From contig QZLH01000334.1 of the NCBI GenBank assembly GCA_003833135.1, positions 20,779 to 58,625 on the forward strand: a DNA stretch of 37,847 nt. Reading direction: 5' to 3'. Source of the stretch: Oehlia diaphana (Eukaryota; Glomeromycota; Glomeromycetes; Glomerales; Glomeraceae). Positions 24,229-33,336 of this stretch are shown piece after piece. The notes under the pieces were generated by a model. The model was not told where the DNA came from, ran no database searches, and saw nothing but the letters and a program-made list of their open reading frames with translations. The position numbers and the translations under genes were made by a program. The first letter of the stretch is position 1, and each line of letters begins with the position of its first letter.

Positions 24229-26075
24229 TCATTCAATTTCATTTTTATTATCTTGATAAATTTCATTGAGTTCTATTGAAAAACAAATAAATCAGTTAGA
24301 ATTTAACTTAAATTAATTATATTGCAAATGTAAATTAATATATTATACAAATAATATTACCTAATTCGCTTAATTGGACGTCCAAGCATTCTGAGACTAT
24401 AAATTAAATAATATGATAATTAATAAATATGAATGTAAATATTATAGTAATTATTGGTAGAAGCACTTACTTGGATTTGCTGACTCTGATTGAGTATTAG
24501 TATCTGTACATATTAAAGTAAACAAATATTAGTAACATAAAATAGAATTCTGATAAAATAATTAAGTTAATTTACCTGAATTAATTTGACATGACGATAA
24601 ATCTGAAGAATTTACTGATTTTGGAAGATTTTTAAAATTTAAAAGTCTACTAGTATAAATTGCTTGTGGATGTGTTTGAATATTTTTGGGTTTATCTTTG
24701 CTTGATCTGCTTTCAAATTTTTTTTCTCCAATTTTATTACATACTATTATTTGAGAACGTAATTCATTATCTCCGTAATTCCATTTTGTTAATATCTGAC
24801 ATAATTCTTTAGTGGTTGGTCTATTTTCTATTTCAGCATCCCAACATTTTATTATTAAATCCGTAAGCAACTTTGGTATATCTTCAGAAATTTTTGGTCT
24901 AAGTCCTTTACATATCTTAATAGCTAAAAATTCGTCATGTGAGATATCATTATAAAGAGTTTCTTCAGAGAGAAACTCATTCATTATTATTCCAAATGAG
25001 TAAATATCTGCTGCTTTTGTATATTGAAATCCACGTAAAATTTCTGGTGCCACATAAGGTAATACTCCATAAATTCCTTCTTTAACTGATTGCTTGTCTG
25101 CAGGCTGACACATTCCTAAATCACTTATAAATAGAAGATGACCGTTATGTAAAATATTTCCTGAATGAAAATCTTTATGAACTATTCCAGCATTATGAAT
25201 ATCAAGAAGTCCTTTTGCAATTTTTCTTAACATATAAAGCTTTCCTTCATAATTTATGTATTTTTTAGAATTATTTAAATAATTTCTTAAATTACCATTT
25301 TTACAATACATTAAAACCATCATATACTCTTTAGTATTTGGATTTTGAGTTATTCCAAAACATCTAACAATATCAAAAAGGTGTATCCGGAGATAAGATT
25401 TAACCTATTCATTAAAAAATGGAATAATTTTGTTAACAAATAAATCAAGCAACAATATAAATTTAAAGTAAAGTAAATTTAGACTACCTCATTTAAAAAA
25501 TCTGAACTAATATCAGAAGAATTATTTAAACTTTTCAATGCATATTTACCATAGTCTTTATATCTATACCATTCTTGATTTTCAATATCCCAATATTTAA
25601 TATTTCCTTCAGGCCATTCAGCTGAATAAATCTTGCCAAATCCACCTTCCGTAATATAAGTGATATTTTGAAATTTTTCAAAAGGTACCCATTCAATATA
25701 ATTATAATAAAGTAAAGCATTAAGTTGTGATTGTTGTAAAAATTCATCAATATTTTTATTTCCACTAGTCCAATTTTTAAAGTTATCCTTAAATCTTTTA
25801 GCATTACAAGGTTGACACCAATATTCTCCTGTACCAGGTTCTTTACATTCTCCACATATTCCATATACTTGTTTTCTTTTTTCTAAATCTTCCATAAAAA
25901 CTACACTTTCATCTGCATCTTCTGAATCAATAGTAGAAATTGCAACATGAACCTTTTAATAATCAAAATCTTATTAATTATAAAAATTTGCTATTATATA
26001 ATTATCAACGATAATGTGAATTATTATTACCTGATATCTGTATGGATCAACATATTTCCATAAATCTTTTGCCAT
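24229..26075 (-). CDS. TKL-like protein kinase with N-terminal zinc ribbon (6 exons, 483 aa)
   Basis: Exons 26031-26075, 25488-25952, 24576-25404, 24471-24503, 24361-24396 and 24229-24272 join in frame (1452 bp). The N-terminus has CGEC (48-51) and CQPC (61-64), a four-Cys zinc ribbon. The kinase domain spans about 108-375: Gly-rich loop TEGGFGKIY (116-124), VAIK-type Lys155 in YALKSL, a probable αC Glu170, catalytic loop HKDFHSGN (His246, Asp248, Asn253), Asp265 in DLG (DLG instead of DFG), APE 289-291, and IKCWDAEIENRPT near the end. All residues needed for phosphotransfer are present, so it is probably an active Ser/Thr or dual-specificity kinase in the cytoplasm. A polar tail carries SECLDVQLSELE, encoded by three tiny exons. 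It belongs to a lineage-expanded family; a second copy starts at the right edge. Substrate unknown. Confidence 0.9.
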
Positions 26076-26239
26076 GATAATTAATTATTATATGGTTTTA
26101 TAAGTTGCAATCTTAGTTAATCAAAGAATTATTAATATGTAAAATAATAAAAAAGTAGTGAACGTAATTTGTGATACATTTGTATTATATGTATGAGTGC
26201 ATATTTGTGTTACCGTTGTACAAATCCTTTAAGGTTATT

Positions 26240-26900
26240 TTCGAAATTTTTTGCAACGGAAAAAAAGGGGTTACACTAGTGTTACACTAACAGCCTATAG
26301 TCACATATTTGGGACAAGCTATATTAAGAGAATTAATAATATAAAGTTAAAAATTTTAATAATATTTCATATTTTAAAGCTATTACAAAAAAAATTTACA
26401 AAAACAGCAATAAATATGTATTTATATTCATTTTTTGTTCCTTTATTTAAATCACATGAATGGCAACGTTTATTATTCTATAGATTAAAATCTTTAGGTT
26501 CATAAAATTGGATTTAGGAAATATTCAGCGATTGTAGTTTTTTTGAAAACATTACTGGTATTACTTCTTTCTATCTTAAACAATGAGGACAGAACAATTA
26601 ATTCGCCAATGTGTCATCGATGATCACTAGCTAGCATAGGAGCGTATTACACAATGAAATTGATGCACGTAATAAATACTTAATGAAAGATTAACTACGG
26701 AGATCAACAAAATTAATTTCAATTTATATACTGAGGAAGTCGCAAAGAATTCTTGATAGGATTAAAAACATCAAACTAATCGTTAATGATCTCTGCGAAG
26801 AAAAAAGACGCTATGCCCTTGTGCAGTCTCCAACTGAAGAAGCACAGATAGTCAATCAAAATGAAAACGGAATCGATTACTTCATCTGTTAACTCCTCTT
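26240..26900 (+). other. Possible decayed coding fragments
   Basis: An 84-codon plus ORF (26251-26505) is Ile/Lys/Phe-rich as expected from AT-rich DNA and is probably accidental. From about 26696 to 26889 a frame reads KSQRILDRIKNIKLIV and EEKRRYALVQSPTEEAQI, which has coding-like composition, but it has no start and no recognised domain. GC content is locally higher than in the flanks. It may be the remnant of an unknown gene. Confidence 0.3.
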
Positions 26901-26954
26901 CCAGTACATCATTTGAAGGACAATTTTTAAACTAATAAATTCTTTAAAAATTAT

Positions 26955-27990
26955 TTAATAACAATATAGGAGATAAATTATGATTTTATTTTATTTATAT
27001 TATAATTTATATCATAATTTATATAATTTGAACTAATTAAAATTCTTTATTTGATAATTTATTTATAAATTAATTATTTAAAATTAATTATTTAAACTTT
27101 TATATAAAAATCATCTGATAATTTATTTTAGATAAATTATTTATTCAATTTGATTAAATATTTTTGCATAACTAAATTCCTTAAAAATCTTTGATATAAA
27201 TAAAGAGTGTAGTATTATATTGTCATATTATTATACATTATATTATTACACATTACACATTATCTTAAATAACTAAATTCTTTATTTAAAATTTAATATA
27301 AGACGTAAATTATTTTTTTTAATTACTATTAATCATCGGTTCGCGAATATCACTGGCTAATTTCTAAAACTTTACTATCACATGATACCTGTGATTTACT
27401 TATAATTTAAACTAATACGTTTTTTTAGAAGGTAATCATTTATTCATCTTATTTATTTTACATATATATATATTTCAATGCGTATAGAGCGTAAGTTATT
27501 TATAAATTTTATTATTTTTGTGTTTATAATTTTTTATACAAAATTTAAATTAATATTATGGAACGTAAGTTATTTATATACCGTATAATATAAGCTAACT
27601 AAATTCGCTATTTAAAAATTATATAATATTATTATAGGGATTAAGTTATTTATTTAAATTTATATTTTATGTTTATAATATTCATATTTAATTTGAACTA
27701 ACTAAATACTTTATTAATAATATAGAATGTAAGTTATTTATTTAATTCTTTTATTGTATAATTTAAGTTAACTAACCTTTCATTTAAAAAATTATTTATA
27801 ATATAGATGGAAAATATTTGTTTAATTTTTTTATATATAACATTTACACGTAATTTAAATTAATAAAATTACTTAATATTTCTAGGGTGTAAGTAATTCA
27901 CTTAATTATTTATATATAATTTGAACCAATTAAATTTTTATTGTATTTTAGTTGGTAAAATATAAATTATTACTACACATACTTTTAATG
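26955..27990. repeat. Degenerate AT-rich minisatellite, unit about 80 bp
   Basis: A unit of the form AG-N-TGTAAGTTATTTATTTAA ... AATTTGAACTAACTAAAT ... TTTATTTAA recurs head to tail. Clear unit starts lie near 27488, 27564, 27637, 27724, 27805, 27884 and 27950, with weaker copies back to about 26955. Spacing is mostly 75-90 bp. Copies differ by many substitutions and indels, so the array is old. Confidence 0.7.
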
Positions 27991-28196
27991 ATATTACTTT
28001 TGGCAAAACAAAAAAAAATAATATTTGTATTCATAAATTTATTAATACTAAAGATCAATAATCGTGGTATTCGATAACTTAATGAGTAACGTGTAAATTT
28101 ACGTGCAGTACAAATGTACAATCCATATCGTATAATAAAGAATTTTTTTAAAAAAAAAAAAAATTATTGATATATAGGTCACGTCACAGGACCAAA

Positions 28197-28240
28197 TGAT
28201 TGGGTGAAAATAGGCCACGTATGGCTATTTTCACCAATCA
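28197..28240. repeat. Long hairpin in a GC-richer island
   Basis: TGATTGGGTGAAAATAGGCC (28197-28216) pairs with GGCTATTTTCACCAATCA (28223-28240). The stem has about 18 pairs with one or two bulged G and a loop near ACGTAT. The surrounding 28175-28310 is GC-richer than its flanks and contains GGTCACGTCACAGGACC. No gene is evident. It could be a foldback element or encode a structured RNA. Confidence 0.7.
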
Positions 28241-28470
28241 ATGAAAAGCACTGTAACCGATGTAGCCCCGTGTCCCGCATCCAATAAAAGTGTTATCGTT
28301 CTGGCGGTGCATTAATTATAACATCATAAATAAGCTTTATATTTAATTTTCTATAAATTTCATTTTTATGCTATTTTTATCCACTTTATAAGCTTTATTT
28401 AAACTTTTCCTATAAAATTTTTATTTACACCATTTTTTTTTTTTACTTCACCTTATTGTATAATCATGTA

Positions 28471-29135
28471 TTATTGTGATTGTGATTGCTGTAATTGTTG
28501 TGATCGTTCATTCGAATCAAATTTATAATTTGAAGTATTATTTTTATTAGATAATCCTTCATTATACAAATATTGAATTGCATTTCCTATTCCTCCAAAG
28601 CTTATAACTAAAAATTATTAAAAAAAGCGTTAATATTAACGGGATATATCTACATATTAAAGCACTTTTTAATATTACCTGCCGGAATGGAAGCGTCGAG
28701 TACAATATTACGAATCTAAAAATAAAAATATTGTATTAAATATGATATAATTACAATTACCTTCTACCTTTAGGAACATACAAATATCAAAATTACAATA
28801 GGAATGTATTGTAAAATTGACTAAAATATAAGTTAAAACTTTTTTAAAAGTTCTTTTTTCAATATTGCTAAGTTGCTCCAAATTATTATTCAAATTTGTA
28901 ATTGTTCTAATTGTTCTATTATCTTCTTTAACATTACGTATTGTTTATATTATATGAACGTAACAAATACGATAGTTAATAATAGGCCATTGTTATTTAT
29001 ACCCCCAATTTTCAGAATTAAGGAAAATTTGGCCAAGCGATATCACGTGTTAGTGCATAATGTTTGCCAGAAGGGTACAAATAACAAAAATGGGGTACGA
29101 ATAACTATCGCCTAAAGTAATCACAATAAATTAAA
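28471..29135 (-). pseudogene. 7TM receptor relic D, truncated and MITE-interrupted
   Basis: Homologous to exons 6-8 of receptors B and C. The last exon (28471-28607, VISFGGIGNAIQYLYNEGLS... to TAA) and the 37-bp exon (28679-28715, IRNIVLDASIPA) are intact, with correct splice sites. The exon-6 equivalent (28768 upward) keeps IEKRTFKKVLTYIL but has a 2-base loss near 28825, a stop at 28945-28947 and a 1-base loss near 28967. It then meets a MITE at 28985-29112. About 20 bases beyond the MITE look like the continuation (ATTGTGATTACTTTA on the minus strand, the IVITL equivalent of TM5). Exons 1-5 are absent. It cannot make a receptor. Confidence 0.88.
28983..29114. mobile_element. 128-bp MITE inside the receptor relic, TA target duplication
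   Basis: Element 28985-29112 starts GGCCATTGTTATTTATACCC and ends with the inverse of GGCGATAGTTATTCGTACCC. The arms match at about 17 of 21 positions. A further subterminal copy of the motif (GGGTACAAATAAC) lies near 29074. TA flanks both ends (28983-28984 and 29113-29114). The interior has no coding capacity. Size and duplication fit a Tc1/mariner-type MITE. Confidence 0.8.
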
Positions 29136-30095
29136 TTTGACGTTTATTTCTTTGATTGGTTTGTACAGTAAATAATTCAAAAAAATCTTATGTTAAAAAA
29201 TAATGATAAACGTGTATTGTAACTATAAAAACTATAATTTTAAATTTATTTCATCTTGTAATAATTTATAATAGAAGAGATTCTCATGTTAAATACAAAC
29301 ACAATGCTCATACTTAAAATAAATTTTCATCTATATTAATTCGATAAAATCAAATAAAATAAAGAAAGAATCTGACGTCTGGATAGAAATTTGATCCGCT
29401 CATATTTCGTGCCTTCACATATGTTTTAGTAAATTTTCTGAAAAAAAAGTTAATCATATGACAAATTAGACAATATTTAATACGCGGATTTCACAATATT
29501 GCGATCAACAATTAATTCGTAATAAATAAAAATTGTGAGCTATGTGGTATAGTGGGTTAACCACTTATCTTTTTTTATAAATGTACAAGTTACAGTATTT
29601 CGTAACTTAATTTAATAAAAGCATTCCATATAGGAAAGAATTTCGTTTTTTGTTTTTGCTGAAACTAATAAATCGAGTTTCCTAAACACTTATTCTAGAG
29701 ATTCTAGAAATTCATATGACTCCCGCTTAGTAAATTAGAATAATTATTTTTTTTTATTTTGTAACTCTTTTTTTTTTATTTAGTAGGTTTAGAATAGGAC
29801 TTCCGGAAAAATGTAACAATAAACTAAGTTTTGCGTGTATTATTACGAAGTTTAGTTAAAGTATATTTATTAAATATTTATGATAATTTCAACCATTTAA
29901 TAAATTTTAACAACGTAGAGTATTTAATAAATCTTAAAAACATATATACCAAGTTTAAAAACATATTTAAAACTACTTCAATATAAATTTTTTATGTATA
30001 GTAACGATTTTTTGAATGGTTATTAAGCAGTTTCTTTAATTAAAAAATCAGTTTCAAGTAATTTGAAACTCACCTACTAACATAATATATAAGGT
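29136..30095. other. Intergenic DNA without recognised content
   Basis: AT-rich. One A-box-like string (TGGTATAGTGGG near 29551) is followed by a T run, but no tRNA fold or B box is present. No gene seen. Confidence 0.65.
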
Positions 30096-31200
30096 TTACA
30101 ATGTGCTGGAATTTAAGTGAGATCGAAGAATACGAGAATTATTATTCTCATAAGCTGGTACCGGTATTCGAAGAGGATGAAGGGTTTGTGGATTTTCATT
30201 TGCAAGTCAAGCTATGTAAGCATATGTCTTAAGTACTGTGATCGTAATGGGAGAGTTTTTGAAATCCACAGCTTTGTGTGCTCTCGGCACAGAAACCAGT
30301 AATTTTCATAGATGGAGAATACCATATCTCAATTCGTTTTCCCCCATATAATTATATATTTGTTGGACTACCATTCTTACCTTTTTATTCATTTTGTAAA
30401 AATCAGGGAATGTCTGTTCACCGATATCTTGCAAAATATGCTCTCTTTTGACTTCAATAACCACAATTAATAGTTTCGCAAGATAGTGGCAATTGAGGTC
30501 CGGTATGCCATTACTACAAATTTTTTGCCTTGAATAAATGTAATCTGGTCCTGTAAGTTTATTTAATATTTGACAAATATAGAAGCCAAATATACCTTGA
30601 ACATCCTCTTCATTTATTATTTCCTTCACCACAAAATTCGGCCTCTCAAATCTTGGGTGTTCCTCAAAGTGGAAGTGACTTACTTCCTCGAAAAAGTCTT
30701 CCCAAAGGAGAACACTTGTCAGTGGGTAACTATTAACCCTTGTAGTATCCTTTGATTTAACACGATCATTAGAATATAAGATCGATGGTGGAATACTCAA
30801 CAGTGCTTCTTCCAGGCTTAGAACTAGAAACAAAGACATGGGAGTGAATTTACTGTACATGCTGTACCAACATTTACGTGACAACTTGACGATAACGTGG
30901 ACGTGCTCCTTAGTGGTGGCTAGGAAAGTATTTCAAAATCTTTCTTGTTGCGAGAAGTTCATCTTTGTCTTGCAATGAAAGATCAATTAGCTGATCTTCG
31001 TGATCATCAGGCATTTTCACTTTTCATAGCCTAATGTCTTTTGCGTCAATATTAGCAAAAGTTTGTGTATTTTTCTTCTTGATAATGTCCTTGAGTTTGC
31101 AAATACTATTGTTCTTCTCAATGTCAACTTCAAAAACATTTGCAAATGTATCTCTTTAAGAAGACAGACGAGAGAAATAATAGATTGGGGGTGTTTTGAT
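30096..31200 (-). pseudogene. Crinkler-type effector relic: Ub-like header + PD-(D/E)XK-like domain
   Basis: The minus strand carries, in broken frames, the two-part layout of Crinkler (CR) proteins. A header at about 31190-30880 includes ISLVCLLK, ANVFEVDI, DAKDIRL and LQDKDELLA, then the HVHVIVKLSRK junction. It is cut by a frameshift near 31155, a TGA replacing the expected Trp (31024-31026) and a frameshift near 30912. The following open frame (30306-30884, 192 codons) contains GIPDLNCHY (Asp129), VVIEVKRE (Glu144, Lys146) and QQIYNYM, a pattern matching restriction-endonuclease-fold nuclease domains. Another frameshift near 30310 leads into ENYWFLCREHTKLW, then one more shift and a TGA at 30207-30209. 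Family knowledge: such headers are secretion/processing modules and the C-terminal domains act in the target cell. This copy is dead. Confidence 0.75.
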
Positions 31201-31209
31201 GATGAAATA

Positions 31210-31810
31210 TTTTCTTTCTCATCATTCTTTCGTTTTCTCTTTATCTCACCACGTTCTTCAATTACCCCCTCCCAGAACGTTTGCAGTTCTTTTGCATAAC
31301 ATGAACGATCTTGGTTAAGAAAGAAGTAAGTTTATTAGCAGTGTGCACCAACTTGGTATTTCTAAACATCACACAGTGACCATCACCGTCAGTGAGCTTT
31401 TGCAATTTTTTTTATTTAGTAGTAAAACACATAGCCAGGTCCCTTCTCCAGAACCCAGAAGACCTTCACCAAAACAAAGTTCAGGTGTCCGAATTGAGAG
31501 TTTGGAGTGGATACCAAGTTTGTCAATCCAGTAATTCTCCTGATTAGCATTATAGGTAACCCGGAGTTGCCATCCCTTTGCAAAATAAAAAATACGCACC
31601 TCTTATTCTATTTCTGTAAAATTATTTGGGTCTAAACGTTTCGCACTCATCTCTTAAAAATCGTTTAACCCAAACATCATCATTACGGTTCAAGCCATTC
31701 AAAAATGATGATGATGTTACAATGACATCACGGTGGAGAAAGGGGAAACTAAAGTACGACCAGTTCCTATGTTCTCTCAAATAAAAGGCCATTTCTGGAA
31801 GGTCAAATAG
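31210..31810 (-). pseudogene. Decayed coding sequence upstream of the Crinkler relic, family unknown
   Basis: Protein-like runs appear in successive minus-strand frames. FDLPEMAFYLREHRNWSYF and FLNGLNRNDDVWVKRFLRDE lie at about 31808-31640. KGWQLRVTYNANQENYWIDK and LGIHSKLSIRTPELCFGEGL lie at about 31599-31440. RSCYAKELQTFWEGVIEERG and a basic KRKRKNDEKEN stretch lie at about 31300-31215. A TAA interrupts the frame near 31604. I do not recognise the family. It abuts the Crinkler header, so it may be a separate gene or an upstream domain of the same ancestral gene. Confidence 0.5.
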
Positions 31811-32483
31811 ATTTATTATGACAAAAAATGTATAATAAGTGGTTTATTTTATTTAATAAAGTGTTTGGCGATGTTATAAATTCTTTCCGAGGTGTCATAT
31901 GTGGAAACGAAAGTAGTCCGCGTGGAAAAATACAAGATTAGGGATGAACAAGAACTTACCATTGTAACCAATGTAATATTCTGGTTTGCTCATTTTGCTC
32001 TAAGATAATGAGATAATTATCTTGTTAGCTTACTTAAAAAATAATGCGAATAGAGGACCTTTAAATACAAAAAATAATACTTACATATCTTACATATCTA
32101 CGCGCGTACTGACAATTTGATTAAGCCAGTTTAGTAAACGTATCAGTTATATCAGTCCGAAAATAACAATTAAACTCTGTTTAATGAAAATTAAGCTACG
32201 CGCCCTAAAACTTTGATTAAGGCAAAAAGTCTCACTATAAAAAATTTTCTGGGAAAAATTCCGATAAATAATCATTTTTTTTTCAAAAAAACTGCGATGT
32301 GATCAATTTTCTAAAAATTTTTTATAGGGTCTGAATAGGGAAATTAAGCTCTTCTGTTTAGTTCCGAAAATAGCCTAATTTAGCGGTTAGCCCAATCCGG
32401 TAATTCCTTTCACAATTGAGTAGTCTATTTGCCTAGCTGTGTATTTTTTGTTATATAAATATTTTAGAAGTTTGCTATTTATA
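31811..32483. other. Intergenic DNA with a small inverted repeat
   Basis: No gene seen. CTATAAAAAATTTTCTG at 32235-32251 pairs with 32311-32327 at 15 of 17 positions. ATTAAGC followed by TTTAG-like strings recurs three times, possibly the remnant of a repeat. Confidence 0.55.
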
Positions 32484-32514
32484 ACCACTGGTGTTCGTCA
32501 CCAGTATCATGTGA
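32484..32514 (+). repeat. Left terminal inverted repeat of the 845-bp transposon
   Basis: Pairs with 33298-33328 (30 of 31 positions). Contains an internal 7-bp stem with a 5-base loop. Confidence 0.9.
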
Positions 32515-32599
32515 CCATTATATCACTTGATTAGTATTATATGCGCAGCAAATAATAAAAATAAAATACAAGTTTTCAACTTTACAAGTTTTCAATTAC

Positions 32600-32811
32600 A
32601 TTCCTACTCTTACCCTAAGCCTAAGCAAACATTTTACCATGTTTTAATCCTAAACAAACATACCTTACCCTAGCTCCCAAAGCCAACGCAAATATTTTAG
32701 TCACGTTTTAATCCTAAACAAATATTCCTTACCCTAACCTTACCCTAAGCTTCCTAAGCCTACGCAATTGTTTTAGCCACGTTTTAATCCTTAACAAACA
32801 TCCTAACCTTA
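32600..32811. repeat. Telomere-like minisatellite inside the transposon
   Basis: About three tandem units carry CTTACCCTAAGC..., GCCAACGCAAATATTTTAG and CACGTTTTAATCCTAAACAA. The GTTTTAATCC landmark falls at 32641, 32705 and 32781 (spacing 64 and 76). The units contain many CCCTAA strings, the complement of the TTAGGG telomere repeat, in degenerate form. Confidence 0.75.
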
Positions 32812-33195
32812 CTAAATATTCTCTTTATTTCCCACCATTTCAGCCTTATAATTTGCACAACTTCGGATATTGTGACCTTTAACAAGACAATATCTACAGG
32901 TTCTTTGAATATTCCCAACAAACTTATTCTTTGACTCTTCAATAGATGACTTTAGACGTTTAGGAGGGCGACCTTTTGTCTTGTGATATTCAGAGTTAGA
33001 TATTTCAGGAAGTTCGGCTAAAGGTTCTCTTGAATCTTCTGTATGCTTTGCATACAAATCAACAACCGTTTGAACTGATATCCAATCATTAAAGCTATCA
33101 TTAACCTTTAATATTACTTTATTTGTACTACATTCATCATTGTCACTAGCGTCTTGCTCAAACTCTTCAAGAGAGGATAAATATTCGGAATTCAT
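32812..33195 (-). CDS. AT-hook and CCHC zinc-knuckle protein of the transposon (127 aa)
   Basis: A single-exon ORF with ATG at 33195. It has an acidic N-terminus (EEFEQDASDNDE), a central part including WISVQTVVDLYAKH, a basic AT-hook-like KGRPPKRLK (about 74-82) and an exact CX2CX4HX4C knuckle, CRYCLVKGHNIRSC (about 100-113), near the C-terminus. This GRPxKR-plus-knuckle pair resembles the C-terminal tail of MULE/FAR1-type transposases, without their catalytic or SWIM parts. It is therefore likely a truncated transposase product or a small DNA/RNA-binding accessory protein. It lies wholly between the TIRs. Whether it is expressed is unknown. Confidence 0.65.
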   Translation of the reverse strand: MNSEYLSSLEEFEQDASDNDECSTNKVILKVNDSFNDWISVQTVVDLYAKHTEDSREPLAELPEISNSEYHKTKGRPPKRLKSSIEESKNKFVGNIQRTCRYCLVKGHNIRSCANYKAEMVGNKENI

Positions 33196-33297
33196 GAAAG
33201 GAGGATTTAAGGATAAAGAAAGGAGGAGGGAATATGAGAAAAAATTATACTATTATTTATTCAATGAAGTAATCATGTGTAACATACGAAACTATTA

Positions 33298-33328
33298 TCA
33301 CGTGATACTGGTGACGAACACCAGTGGT
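33298..33328 (-). repeat. Right terminal inverted repeat of the 845-bp transposon
   Basis: Inverse of 32484-32514 with one mismatch, ending CCAGTGGT before TATTTGTA. Confidence 0.9.
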
Positions 33329-33336
33329 TATTTGTA

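Larger units (their letters stand above)
32484..33328. mobile_element. 845-bp DNA transposon with 31-bp TIRs (MULE-like, non-autonomous)
   Basis: The left terminus (32484-32514) and the inverse of the right terminus (33298-33328) match over 31 bases with one difference, starting ACCACTGGTGTTCGTCACCA and ending GTGA. Flanks are TATTTATA (32476-32483) and TATTTGTA (33329-33336), an 8-bp target duplication with one mismatch; a plain TA duplication is the alternative reading. Each TIR itself contains the hairpin ACTGGTGTTCGTCACCAGT. The interior holds one minus-strand ORF with an AT-hook and zinc knuckle (32812-33195) and a telomere-like minisatellite (about 32600-32811). There is no transposase catalytic domain. 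An 8-bp duplication and the ORF type suggest a Mutator-like origin, which is an inference. Confidence 0.82.

Noticed and set aside
25535..25864. 109-codon minus-strand ORF
   Set aside because: Out-of-frame shadow of kinase exon 2.
29545..29580. A-box-like string followed by a T run, suggesting a tRNA or SINE
   Set aside because: No B box, no acceptor stem and no cloverleaf could be drawn.
30570..31299. Plus-strand ORFs of 61 and 78 codons
   Set aside because: Antisense to the Crinkler relic; no motifs of their own.
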